In this document: positions 17,101 through 23,742 of the stretch, piece after piece
Layout: every line of letters starts with the position of its first letter
How positions within the stretch are numbered: the stretch's first letter is position 1
DNA from: Candidatus Amulumruptor caecigallinarius
Lineage (GTDB): Bacteria; Bacteroidota; Bacteroidia; Bacteroidales; Muribaculaceae
Direction of reading: 5' to 3'
Assembly (NCBI GenBank): GCA_023665575.1
Contig: JAMPDQ010000016.1
Location: 1 to 40,995 of the forward strand
Length of the DNA: 40,995 nt
Notes under the pieces: model-generated
The model's input: the letters and a program-made list of their open reading frames with translations, nothing else
Database searches by the model: none
What the model was told of the DNA's origin: nothing
Program-made: the position numbers and the translations under genes

Positions 17101-18722
17101 ATCTCATAGGCAATGATGGAGAATCCGATGGTAATATTATAAAAGTGTCTGTAAAGGATCCTGATTCCGAAGAATGGACAGAAATTCTCTGCAAGTCTGT
17201 GTATGAGCTTTGCGGTGCCAACAAAGGATGGTCCAGGGTGTCGGTTTCGCTCTCTGATTACACCAATCGCATTATTCAGATAAAGTTGACTGCCATATGT
17301 CAGACATTCTCTTACACATTGTTCGACGATATAAATGTTGAATCTCTTCTTTCACATGATTTGAGAGCATGGGAGATTTCCGCACCAGCCAAAGCCGTTA
17401 CCGGCACTAATTACATCGTGGATGTGACTGTGGCGAATGAAGGAGTGCAACCAAGCGGTGATTATATTGTGAACCTCTATGAGAATAACGTTCTTGCAGA
17501 CGCCAAAACTTCTACAGGACTAGCATCGGGAGAGAAAACTTCCTTCAGCTTCACTCGCACAATGTCGGCCATTACCGATGAAGATGTTATTCTTTATGCA
17601 GAAGTTGTTTACAATGCCGATCAAAACCCGGAAAACAATATCACGGGAAATTGTGTGGTGAAACCGTTGGAATCCACTCTTCCAACTGCCGGCAATCTTA
17701 AGGCCTCAAGCAACAGCGATGCTGTGAATCTGACGTGGAATGCGCCCGATCTTTCCGGCACCTATGCCGAGCCGGTAACTTATGATTTTGAAGATGGTGA
17801 TTCCTTTGCCGATGAATATGGGGATTTTATTTTTGTGGATCGTGATGGTGCAGCTGTTGGCGGATTCCAGAACATGCAGATTCCGAATATCACTTCAGGT
17901 GAAACCACCGGCTCATACTGGGTGTGGGATCAGAATCAGATCGAGAACAATACTTTCATGGCTCACAGCGGTTCGAAATATCTATTTGCCCTCTATCGCG
18001 CTGACAACAACAAATCCGATGAATGGGCCATTACGCCCGAGCTTGCAGGCAATGCACAGACCATCTCTTTCTATGCAAAGAGCTACAGCTTGCAATATCC
18101 TGAGCGTATAGAACTATATTACAGCAACGGAAGCACAAATCCGGATGATTTTATAAAAATTGATGACGCAGGCGGAATAGTGCCGACTGACTGGACGCTA
18201 TATGAAATCAATGTGCCTCTCGGAGCAAAACGTTTTGCAATCAGAAGCTGCGCATCTGGCTCATTCATGCTCATGATTGATGACGTTACACTCACACCGG
18301 CTTTCAATATAAAAGACCTTGAAATAATAGGCTATAATGTTTACAGAAATGGTGTGAGAATCAACGAATCTCCGATATCGGCCACTGAATATACAGACAA
18401 CAATGTGATAGATGGCGAAACATATTTATACGTTGTAACCGTGGTATATGAAGACAAGGGTGAATCTGCGGCCACTAATGATGTAACACTGACATTCCAT
18501 TCTTCCGGGATAAGCAATATTAACGTTGAAGAACCGACGATTTCTGCCGCCAACGGGATTATTGTGATTGAGAATGCTTTTGGAATGGAGATAAATGTAT
18601 TTACAGCCGATGGCGTTCATCGTTTTGGAGGTGTTGGCACAGGCCACACCGAAATCTGCACCGGAGCAGGAGTATACATTGTTAAAGTAGGCAATTTAGT
18701 TCGCAAAGTGACACTTTCATAA
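14148..18722 (+). CDS. large secreted multidomain surface protein, fibronectin III / choice-of-anchor J / CARDB (1524 aa)
   Basis: A predicted exported surface protein. Residues 1-24 are a signal peptide ending VSAQ. About 90-350 form a probable beta-propeller-like region (LYSNTWAESNPQTGLYKI ...). Fibronectin-III-like modules occur near 450-545, 703-800, 805-895, 1181-1210 and 1390-1450. Choice-of-anchor J (cleaved-adhesin-like) modules lie near 551-700 (YEADFSTGLNGW ... DDWAFTPAV), 901-1065 and 1211-1385 (YDFEDGDSFADEYGDFIFVD ... DEWAITPEL). A CARDB-like Ig module (VDVTVANEGVQPSGDY ... NPENNITGN) sits near 1068-1180. The last ~70 residues form a tail (MEINVFTADGVHR ... GVYIVKVGNLVRKVTLS) typical of T9SS-type C-terminal signals. 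Probable adhesin or binding role; no enzyme motif was seen. A strong terminator follows. A TAAAATTG at 14078-14085 is a near-match -7 box. Confidence 0.85.
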   Translation: MKHFFRICLQTAAFACAVTTVSAQMVVKEFPDTKMQRSAVLKAHPAPTNKSRISMPKIKSSVTAGMAQQSYAGKIAPVALTEKVVSKAATDMPLIYGSCLYSNTWAESNPQTGLYKIPTSEGDESEKLFAGPKAQFGGVCYQGYYYATTKIELYGMFLYNEVTVYDVVTGQQVGEPMQFQNMDVLALGLAVHPWGDVWGITYNKDATGYQISWIEYSPTSVEVTNMGSVDAENVHAFAIDKDGNAYAIISDIELINGVQTISNTRLVKVDLYSGALTEVGPTGVNSVYTTGACIDPKTNRMFWTVCPQDETGNLYEVDLTTGAATKLLQFADDAEYAGIYVAASASNEGTPAECTDVNYLFNEDSLTGSVTLTAPSTLIDNETPGVGALSVKVYANEQPVTTADVEWGKQATIDIDLSSTGAGKYAFYVVPINEAGEGPASKTQSMWVGADTPESTSATLKYANGNMELTWNPVTASVNGGYLNIDNLTYTVKRADGSVAAKGLNVTTFTETTAIPESLAEYYYEVYAVADGITSAPARSNAVWLGSVTPPYEADFSTGLNGWTVLDANNDNSYWKVFEGVLRIIYNPRNTMDDWAFTPAVRVEANKAYKVSFDTYSKGAAYAEKVEVKYGSTCTPEGMTDVLLSPTVVTETEDAPQHIEKILVADESGILHIGIHGISDPFKWYLYVANFKISEALEAVTPGVPTDLTVIPDVSGELKATVSFKSPTVDMTGNPLSSLESVEIVRNGEVVEIFENPLPGESLTFHDTLTKAGPANYTVYANNEFGKGLEADASAYVGFFLPEVTSGVTISRTNVPGQAVISWAPVTTDVNGKRYGEGDVKYNLYSVQGQQRKLIAEDIAATSYSYQAVPSGEQEFIRVAVYAKTSVGEGEGYATLFTPVGTPYAGLHESFRDGKLSYNYLTAGIEGGSWSLMTDNSLNGISAVDSDNGYLAATAEYIDQGSELITGMISLNEITNPGISFYTYNLIGNDGESDGNIIKVSVKDPDSEEWTEILCKSVYELCGANKGWSRVSVSLSDYTNRIIQIKLTAICQTFSYTLFDDINVESLLSHDLRAWEISAPAKAVTGTNYIVDVTVANEGVQPSGDYIVNLYENNVLADAKTSTGLASGEKTSFSFTRTMSAITDEDVILYAEVVYNADQNPENNITGNCVVKPLESTLPTAGNLKASSNSDAVNLTWNAPDLSGTYAEPVTYDFEDGDSFADEYGDFIFVDRDGAAVGGFQNMQIPNITSGETTGSYWVWDQNQIENNTFMAHSGSKYLFALYRADNNKSDEWAITPELAGNAQTISFYAKSYSLQYPERIELYYSNGSTNPDDFIKIDDAGGIVPTDWTLYEINVPLGAKRFAIRSCASGSFMLMIDDVTLTPAFNIKDLEIIGYNVYRNGVRINESPISATEYTDNNVIDGETYLYVVTVVYEDKGESAATNDVTLTFHSSGISNINVEEPTISAANGIIVIENAFGMEINVFTADGVHRFGGVGTGHTEICTGAGVYIVKVGNLVRKVTLS

Positions 18723-18742
18723 CAATCATCAAATATATCCTT

Positions 18743-18776
18743 AAGGCACCGAGCTCCAGGCCCGGTGCCTTTTTTT
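18743..18776 (+). terminator. intrinsic terminator of the 1524-aa surface protein gene
   Basis: Perfect 9-bp arms AAGGCACCG (18743-18751) and CGGTGCCTT (18763-18771), 11-nt loop, and a run of T (18770-18776). It begins 20 nt after the stop codon. Canonical rho-independent terminator. Confidence 0.92.
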
Positions 18777-18778
18777 AG

Positions 18779-18927
18779 GCGCCGTTTTATAAAAAAATGA
18801 AAATCAGAGGTCGCATGCATGGCAGATTTTGGCTCTTTGAAACAGTAACATAGCCTACTCTGCAGAGCCAACATCAGCTCATGCGTGCTACCTCTAATTT
18901 TAAATTTTTTATAAAAAAGACTCTAAA
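18779..18927. repeat. complete A-type intergenic repeat
   Basis: The left end reads CCGTTTTATAAAAAAATGAA and continues to AGAGGTCGCATGCATGG. The right end, reverse complemented, is TTTAGAGTCTTTTTTATAAA and continues to AGAGGTAGCACGCATGAG. These inverted repeats span about 45 nt. The interior, reverse complemented, contains GAGTAGGCTATGTTACTG, the clearest copy of the shared core. It starts directly after the terminator of the preceding gene and lies 44 nt before a B-type element. Confidence 0.7.
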
Positions 18928-18970
18928 ATTGTTATAATAGATAAAGATGCCGGATATATCGGTTCGGCTC

Positions 18971-19215
18971 TAAGGCTCCATTCCCCAAAAAATGTTAAAG
19001 CAGGGGGCACAAATTTAGCGCAGATTTATTCTTGCATATGAAGGAATATAGCATTCTATATGACTGAATCAAAAGGATAAAGATGCCAAATTTTGCGAGA
19101 CAGAGGTAATTTTAAAAGCAGAATAATTTTACAAATTTAAAATAATGCTTCATTCTGATAAAGAAATATTGGCGTCGACTGCCCCAGCTATAACATTTTT
19201 TGTGGAATGGAGCCC
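18971..19215. repeat. complete B-type intergenic repeat (about 245 bp)
   Basis: The left end TAAGGCTCCATTCCCCAAAA and the right end (reverse complement TAGGGCTCCATTCCACAAAA) are terminal inverted repeats that continue into ATGTTA. The interior is nearly collinear with the copy at 22820-23156 over about 200 nt, including AATATAGC, GACTGAATCAAAAGGATAAA and ACAAATTTAAAATAATGC. It lacks the 94-nt hairpin of that copy. It has no coding capacity. It ends 38 nt before the aldo/keto reductase ATG. Confidence 0.8.
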
Positions 19216-19253
19216 TATCAGCTTTATACAGCTTCTATGACTTAATTTTTACT

Positions 19254-20096
19254 ATGGATAAGAATTTCAAGCTTTATAATGGTGTCAATATTCCATGTAT
19301 CGGATTCGGCACCTACATGATTCCGGATGGATCACCGATAGCGAACAGTGTGAAATATGCGCTTGACACAGGATATCGCCATATCGATGGCGCAGAAGCA
19401 TATGGAAACGAAGTAGGTGAGGGGAGAGGAATAAGGGAATCGGGGATAAGCCGAAAGGATATTTTTGTGACAAGCAAGGTATGGGCCACCGACCGTGGAT
19501 ATGACCGGACATTACGTGCCTTTGACAAAACCATGGCGAATCTCAATATTGAATATCTTGACCTGTATCTCATTCATTGGCCCGCAAGCGGAAACCGCTA
19601 TACGGACTGGAAAGAAATTAACCGCGATACATGGAAAGCCATGGAATTGCTTTATAGAGAAGGACAGGTGCGTGCCATAGGGCTCAGCAATTTTCTTCCT
19701 CACCATATTAAAGCGCTCCGTGATATGACGGAAATTTGTCCGATGGTAAACCAGATAGAGTTTCATCCCGGTTATATGCAGGCCGATTGTCTTCAATATT
19801 GTCAGCAGGAAGACATACTTGTTGAGGCCTGGTCGCCACTTGGCAGGGGCCGGGTTCTTGAAAATGAATTGTTGCGCTCCATTGCCGAAAGATATGGAAA
19901 AAGCGTGGCTCAAGTGTGCATACGGTGGGCAATACAGCATGGCGTAGTGCCCTTACCTAAATCTGACAATCCAAACAGAATCCGTGAAAATATCGATGTA
20001 TTTGACTTTTTATTAACAGGCGATGAGATGAAAGCCATCGACAACATGCCGCGGACAGGCTGGTCGGGGCTGCATCCCGACACAGTGGATTTTTGA
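19254..20096 (+). CDS. aldo/keto reductase, 2,5-diketogluconate-reductase-like (280 aa)
   Basis: A cytosolic NAD(P)H-dependent reductase of carbonyl compounds. The AKR catalytic tetrad is complete: Asp45 and Tyr50 in YRHIDGAEAYGNE, Lys75 in FVTSKVW, and His108 in LDLYLIHWP. IGLSNF, NQIEFHPG and the late PLPKSDNPNRIRENIDVFDF cofactor region also match. Length is normal for the AKR5-like prokaryotic group. The ATG at 19254 starts MDKNFKLYNG; the frame extends upstream to a TTG but those codons lie in the repeat end. The physiological substrate is not evident from neighbours. A terminator-like hairpin follows the stop. Confidence 0.92.
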   Translation: MDKNFKLYNGVNIPCIGFGTYMIPDGSPIANSVKYALDTGYRHIDGAEAYGNEVGEGRGIRESGISRKDIFVTSKVWATDRGYDRTLRAFDKTMANLNIEYLDLYLIHWPASGNRYTDWKEINRDTWKAMELLYREGQVRAIGLSNFLPHHIKALRDMTEICPMVNQIEFHPGYMQADCLQYCQQEDILVEAWSPLGRGRVLENELLRSIAERYGKSVAQVCIRWAIQHGVVPLPKSDNPNRIRENIDVFDFLLTGDEMKAIDNMPRTGWSGLHPDTVDF

Positions 20097-20139
20097 TAGA
20101 AAATAAAACACAAGTGGCACACAAGTTTACCTGACCTTT

Positions 20140-20183
20140 AAGGTTTCAAATTGCTTGCAATTTGCGAAACTTGAGTATTTTTT
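20140..20183 (+). terminator. hairpin terminator after the aldo/keto reductase gene
   Basis: The stem AAGGTTTC-AAATTGC pairs with GCAATTT-GC-GAAACTT around a TT loop (20140-20172), followed by a T-rich tract (20177-20183). The same hairpin sequence recurs in reverse orientation at 40944-40990 with paired base changes that keep the stem, so it may be a mobile or repeated hairpin used as a terminator here. Confidence 0.65.
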
Positions 20184-20214
20184 ATTCTTATGTCTGAATC
20201 AATGAAAAAATCAC

Positions 20215-20350
20215 TTTAGTCTGACTTCTTTTTGACTCATTTATCCTATCTCGCCGGTCATAGCCGATAGGTTGCTTCCTCTGAGATCGAAAGAATTATC
20301 TCAAAAACAAGCCGTTCCTAATGTTGTTTTTTTATGAAGCAGACTCTAAG
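20215..20350. repeat. A-type repeat before the EamA transporter gene; left end degenerate
   Basis: The right end (reverse complement CTTAGAGTCTGCTTCATAAA) is a good A-type end. The left boundary is uncertain; TTTAGTCTGACTTC is a weak candidate. The interior CATTTATCCTATCTCGCCGG aligns with the element at 39632 (GATTTATCAAATCTCGCCGG) and its reverse complement contains ATCGGCTATGACCGGCGAG, related to the shared core. It ends 15 nt before the next ATG. Confidence 0.55.
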
Positions 20351-20365
20351 TATGAAACTTAATAT

Positions 20366-21274
20366 ATGAAAAAAAGTTACACTTTTATTTTAGGAAATAT
20401 ATGCATGCTTATTGCTGCATTGTTTTGGGGATTGAATGTGCCAATCACCAAAGTGTTGATACCAGACTGGATGACAGGAACCGGCATTTCGGCCGTAAGG
20501 CTTATAGGAGGATGTGTGCTTTTCTGGCTTGTATCACTTTTTGTAAAGAAATCAAGAATCGATAAAAGTGATTGGTGGCGCATTATTCTCGGTGGTGTTG
20601 TTGGCTTGTTCGGTTTTATATATCTGTTTGTGAAATCATTAAGTTATGGCAATCCAATCGACATATCAATTATCATGACATTGCCACCGATGTTTGTGAT
20701 TCTAATAAGTATCATTTTTCTTCATGACAGACCATCTTGGACTGAATATGCCGGTGTGATTATATCCTTTATCGGAGCCGTCATAGTAATCATGGATGGC
20801 AAGAGCGGCAAGGCAGGGAGTGATGATATGCTCGGAGACTTTCTGGCGGTGGCATCTACTGTATGTTATGCCTTCTATCTTGTAATCCTGCAGAAGCCCA
20901 CGCAGAAATATCCTCCTACATCGCTATTACGCTGGGTGTTCTTGTTTGCGGCTATTCCGGCTCTGATATTGGTGCCGGGAATGCAGAATGAGCCGATTGT
21001 GCATACAAGCGAGGCAATTCCATGGCTGGAAATTTCATTCATTCTTTTATGTCCCACATTTGTGGCTTATTTTCTGGTGCAACCTGCTGTAAAAAGCATA
21101 GGCAGCGAACTTGTGTCGCTTTACCAATATATATTACCCGTGTTTGCCACAATAGCATCAGTGATGATGAAGATTGACACACTTCGCACGATGCAGGTGG
21201 TTGCAATGGCTGTAATTATAATCGGAATGGTGCTGACTAATATCGGAAAGAAGCGCCGCAAAAGCAAGCAATGA
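20366..21274 (+). CDS. EamA-domain (DMT superfamily) transporter (302 aa)
   Basis: A predicted inner-membrane transporter with about 10 transmembrane helices in two EamA repeats (about 10-140 and 160-295). The first repeat starts AALFWGLNVPITKVLIPDWM, the usual AxxWGxxxP pattern, and includes LPPMFVILISIIFLHDRPSW. The second starts LAVASTVCYAFYLVILQKP and ends with a pattern like IIIGMVLTNIGKKRR. Positive charges at the C-terminal end fit a cytosolic tail. Substrate is unknown; family members export amino acids, metabolites or drugs. The gene follows an A-type repeat by 15 nt and its 3' end overlaps the convergent crcB gene by 38 nt. Confidence 0.88.
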   Translation: MKKSYTFILGNICMLIAALFWGLNVPITKVLIPDWMTGTGISAVRLIGGCVLFWLVSLFVKKSRIDKSDWWRIILGGVVGLFGFIYLFVKSLSYGNPIDISIIMTLPPMFVILISIIFLHDRPSWTEYAGVIISFIGAVIVIMDGKSGKAGSDDMLGDFLAVASTVCYAFYLVILQKPTQKYPPTSLLRWVFLFAAIPALILVPGMQNEPIVHTSEAIPWLEISFILLCPTFVAYFLVQPAVKSIGSELVSLYQYILPVFATIASVMMKIDTLRTMQVVAMAVIIIGMVLTNIGKKRRKSKQ

Positions 21275-21608
21275 TTCCGGCTGCAACGCTGACAAAAGCA
21301 TAAATTACGCACACTATGACATTGCCCTGTCGAATCAGCTCCAATATGTCATTGCTGAATGTAGAGAATGTGGTGAATCCGCCGCACAGTCCGGCTGTCA
21401 GAAACACGCGCGTTTCCACCGGCAGATTAAACTTGTCTGAAAATGCGTAGAAAAGGCCGATAAGGAAACTTCCTGCTATATTCACTGCCAATGTTGACCA
21501 GGGGAAATCATAAGCTGTGATTTTCTCATGCAAAAGCATCTGCACACCATAGCGCAACACACTGCCTATGCCCCCGCCAAAAAAAACACAAAGCAAGACT
21601 TTAACCAT
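21237..21608 (-). CDS. crcB: fluoride channel/exporter CrcB (123 aa)
   Basis: A small inner-membrane fluoride channel that works as a dimer. Four hydrophobic segments and the family motifs are present: GGGIGSVLRYGVQ near the N-terminus, WSTLAVNIAGSFLIG in the second helix with the conserved Asn, and GLCGGFTTFSTFSND with the polar track of the third helix. Length is typical. Its ATG overlaps the stop of the upstream GNAT gene by 8 nt (ATG-GTTAA arrangement), so the two are translationally coupled in a recR-GNAT-crcB unit. No fluoride riboswitch is recognisable. The 3' end overlaps the convergent transporter by 38 nt. Confidence 0.94.
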   Translation of the reverse strand: MVKVLLCVFFGGGIGSVLRYGVQMLLHEKITAYDFPWSTLAVNIAGSFLIGLFYAFSDKFNLPVETRVFLTAGLCGGFTTFSTFSNDILELIRQGNVIVCVIYAFVSVAAGIIACFCGASFRY

Positions 21609-22134
21609 TAGATAAGATTTTATAGAACAACTTGAGGGAGGAGGCTTTGCCGCCGGTCAATATCCAGTCCGGAATTAAACCGCACTGCTTGAATCCTGCA
21701 CTCAGAAAGAGCCTTTCACTGATAAAGTTTTCCGAATGAATCTTTGCGGCAAGCACTCTCAGATTAAGCACCATCAGGGCATATTCCTCAAGCAATTTCA
21801 AACATTTAGCTGCCGCATGATTCATGCGGAATTCAGGCAAAATGTAAATTCCCACAAATGCGGTTCTGTTGATGGCAGAAATAGAGTAGAGGTCAACAAG
21901 GCCGGCGATATTTCCGGATGATTCCACCACTAAACGCAGTTGTCCGGCACGAAAAGGGTCGGCGTCGTATCCGTTGGCATATTCAAACAGGTTATGGTGA
22001 GAAAAGGGGGCTGACATGCCGCAATGAATCCATTGTGTGGAATCGCATTCCATTTCCCACATTGTCAGAGCGTCATCAGGCTCCACTGCCCTCATGCGGA
22101 TATTTTCAAGAGTGAGGAAGCTGTGATTTTCCAA
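21601..22134 (-). CDS. GNAT-family N-acetyltransferase, RimJ/RimL-like (177 aa), TTG start
   Basis: A predicted acyl-CoA-dependent N-acetyltransferase. The family opening FLTLENIRMRAVEPDDALTMW is clear and begins just after a TTG codon at 22134; the first ATG (22095) would cut off the first beta strand, so the TTG start is preferred. The gene starts only 2 nt after the recR stop. The acetyl-CoA loop, normally R/QxxGxG/A, reads EFRMNHAAAKCL, so the usual first glycine is replaced by His, which may change CoA binding. The late motif SENFISERLFLSAGF matches the family. Substrate is unknown. It overlaps crcB downstream. Confidence 0.85.
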   Translation of the reverse strand: MENHSFLTLENIRMRAVEPDDALTMWEMECDSTQWIHCGMSAPFSHHNLFEYANGYDADPFRAGQLRLVVESSGNIAGLVDLYSISAINRTAFVGIYILPEFRMNHAAAKCLKLLEEYALMVLNLRVLAAKIHSENFISERLFLSAGFKQCGLIPDWILTGGKASSLKLFYKILSNG

Positions 22135-22136
22135 AA

Positions 22137-22754
22137 TCAGAGAGGTTTTGTAGAATATGGCAAACGATTGAGAATTGAGCGGCCGAGAGTGAGTTCATCA
22201 GTATATTCAAGTTCACTGCCTATGCTCAATCCCCGCGCCAGCATTGTGATTTTTACAGGAGAGTTTTCCAACCGGCGGTAAATATAGAAATTAGTTGTAT
22301 CTCCCTCCATTGTAGGGCTCAGAGCCAGAATGATTTCTTTTACACCAGCTTTATCAACTCGCTCCACGAGACTCGCTATTTCAAGGTCGGAAGGGGAGAT
22401 GCCATCGAGCGGAGATATAAGGCCTCCCAACACATGATACAGCCCGTGATGTTCATGCGTTGCTTCTATGGTTATCACATCCTTTACATTCTCAACCACA
22501 CATACAGTGAGAGGGTCGCGGCGTTTGTCGGAACATATCGCGCATATGCCCCCTTCACTTATATTATGACAAACAGGGCAATATTCAATCCCTTTTCTCA
22601 ATTCAATTATTGAATTGCCGAGGGCATATGCCTCCTCGGGAGACTTTCTGAGCAGGTGAAGGGCAAGTCGCAATGCTGTCTTGTGGCCAATCCCCGGCAA
22701 TTTGGCGAGCTCGGCCACAGCATTGTCCAATAAATTCGAATTGTATGAATTCAT
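22137..22754 (-). CDS. recR: recombination mediator RecR (205 aa)
   Basis: Cytosolic recombination protein acting with RecO (and RecF) to load RecA on gapped DNA. The order is standard: N-terminal helix-hairpin-helix ([17 protein letters not shown], about 19-35), a C4 zinc finger (Cys59, 62, 71, 74), then the Toprim domain ([14 protein letters not shown] ... [16 protein letters not shown]) and the C-terminal [17 protein letters not shown] and [18 protein letters not shown] Walker-B-like region. Length is normal. The -7 box at 22759-22766 is so close to the ATG that the transcript may be leaderless. It heads a tight unit with the GNAT and crcB genes. Confidence 0.96.
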   Translation of the reverse strand: MNSYNSNLLDNAVAELAKLPGIGHKTALRLALHLLRKSPEEAYALGNSIIELRKGIEYCPVCHNISEGGICAICSDKRRDPLTVCVVENVKDVITIEATHEHHGLYHVLGGLISPLDGISPSDLEIASLVERVDKAGVKEIILALSPTMEGDTTNFYIYRRLENSPVKITMLARGLSIGSELEYTDELTLGRSILNRLPYSTKPL

Positions 22755-22758
22755 AAGG

Positions 22759-22766
22759 CAAATATA
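22759..22766 (-). promoter_or_regulatory. -7 box immediately upstream of recR
   Basis: On the minus strand this reads TATATTTG, fitting TAnnTTTG. It ends 4 nt before the A of the recR start codon, so the transcript would be leaderless or nearly so. I see no clear TTTG 19-21 nt upstream. A second candidate is the TAAATTTG inside the nearby B-type element at 22980-22987. Confidence 0.5.
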
Positions 22767-22819
22767 ACAATAAATTCCGATGCTTGACGTAAATATTATT
22801 AAAGTATTTGATAATTTTC

Positions 22820-23156
22820 TTAGTCTCCATTCCCCAAGATATTTGAATCAGGGGGCGCAAATTTGGCGCAGATTTATTCTTGCATATGAAGGAATATAGC
22901 GAGCTACATGACTGAATCAAAAGGATAAAGATACCCAAATTTGAGATACAGACGTAACTTTAAAAGCAGAATAATTTTACAAATTTAAAATAATGCTTCA
23001 TTCTGATAAAGAAATATTGGCATCGATCGGCCTGTTTATGCGCTAATTTGCTTTATCTCTGAGGTAGCATAGTGGACTATGTTACAGATGAGATGAAGCA
23101 AATTACCGCAAAAACAGGCCGCCCATGCATTAACATTTTTTGGGAATGGAGTCTTA
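22820..23156. repeat. complete B-type intergenic repeat with 94-nt hairpin (about 337 bp)
   Basis: The left end (TTAGTCTCCATTCCCCAAG) and the right end (reverse complement TAAGACTCCATTCCCAAAAA) are inverted, and the interior matches the 18971-19215 copy. Between GGCATCGAT and CCCATGCATTAACAT it carries an additional imperfect hairpin (23028-23121) with arms of about 40 nt starting CGGCCTGTTTATGCGC. The hairpin apex contains GTGGACTATGTTACAGATGA, a version of the shared core. On the minus strand TAAATTTG at 22980-22987, with TTTA 19 nt upstream, could be a promoter facing recR. The right end is 7 nt before the ruvA ATG. Confidence 0.8.
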
Positions 23157-23163
23157 GCTACTC

Positions 23164-23742
23164 ATGATAGACTATATAAAAGGGAAGCCGGAGGAGGTGA
23201 CTCCAACCTACGTAGTGATTGATTGCGGCGGCATTGGGTATGAAGTGAACATCACCTTGCTTGATTATTCCGAAATTTCAGCAACTTCAGAAATAAAAAT
23301 GTTTGTGCATGAGTCAATACGAGAGGACGCACACATACTTTATGGCTTTCTGTCAAGAAGAAGCAGAGAATTGTTTCGCCTTCTGATTGGAGTGAGCGGT
23401 GTGGGGCCTAACACCGCAAGGCTGATACTTTCTGCGCTCAATTCCTCCCAGCTTGAAAATGTTATATCTTCCGGTGATGAATCCACTCTGAAAAGTGTGA
23501 AGGGCATAGGTGGAAAAACTGCCCAACGCATTATTGTGGATCTGAAAGATAAAATAAAGACTACCAATCCAACGTTAATAACAAGTGTGCCTGCGAGCGA
23601 AGTCTATGATGACGCACTGGCGGCTCTGACAATGCTTGGATTCGCGAGTGCGCAAAGTCAGAAAGTTCTGCGGAAATTATTGTCCGCAAATTCATCAATA
23701 ACAACGGAAGAAGCTATAAAGCAGGCACTGACGATGCTCTAA
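23164..23742 (+). CDS. ruvA: Holliday junction branch-migration protein RuvA (192 aa)
   Basis: Cytosolic tetramer that binds Holliday junctions and recruits RuvB. The three-domain order is clear: an N-terminal OB-fold opening MIDYIKGKPEEVTPTYVVID; two helix-hairpin-helix motifs (LIGVSGVGPNTARLIL and LKSVKGIGGKTAQRIIVDLK); and a C-terminal RuvB-binding three-helix domain (YDDALAALTMLGFASAQ ... EEAIKQALTML). Length is normal. The ATG is 7 nt after the B-type repeat, so the promoter is inside or beyond the element. The stop overlaps the sprA start by one base (TAATG), so the two are translationally coupled. A ruvA-sov/sprA linkage is known in other Bacteroidales. Confidence 0.96.
   Translation: MIDYIKGKPEEVTPTYVVIDCGGIGYEVNITLLDYSEISATSEIKMFVHESIREDAHILYGFLSRRSRELFRLLIGVSGVGPNTARLILSALNSSQLENVISSGDESTLKSVKGIGGKTAQRIIVDLKDKIKTTNPTLITSVPASEVYDDALAALTMLGFASAQSQKVLRKLLSANSSITTEEAIKQALTML

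Noticed and set aside
19200-19253. N-terminal extension of the aldo/keto reductase from a TTG
   Set aside because: Its first codons are the right end of the B-type repeat; the family start is MDKNFKLYNG at 19254.
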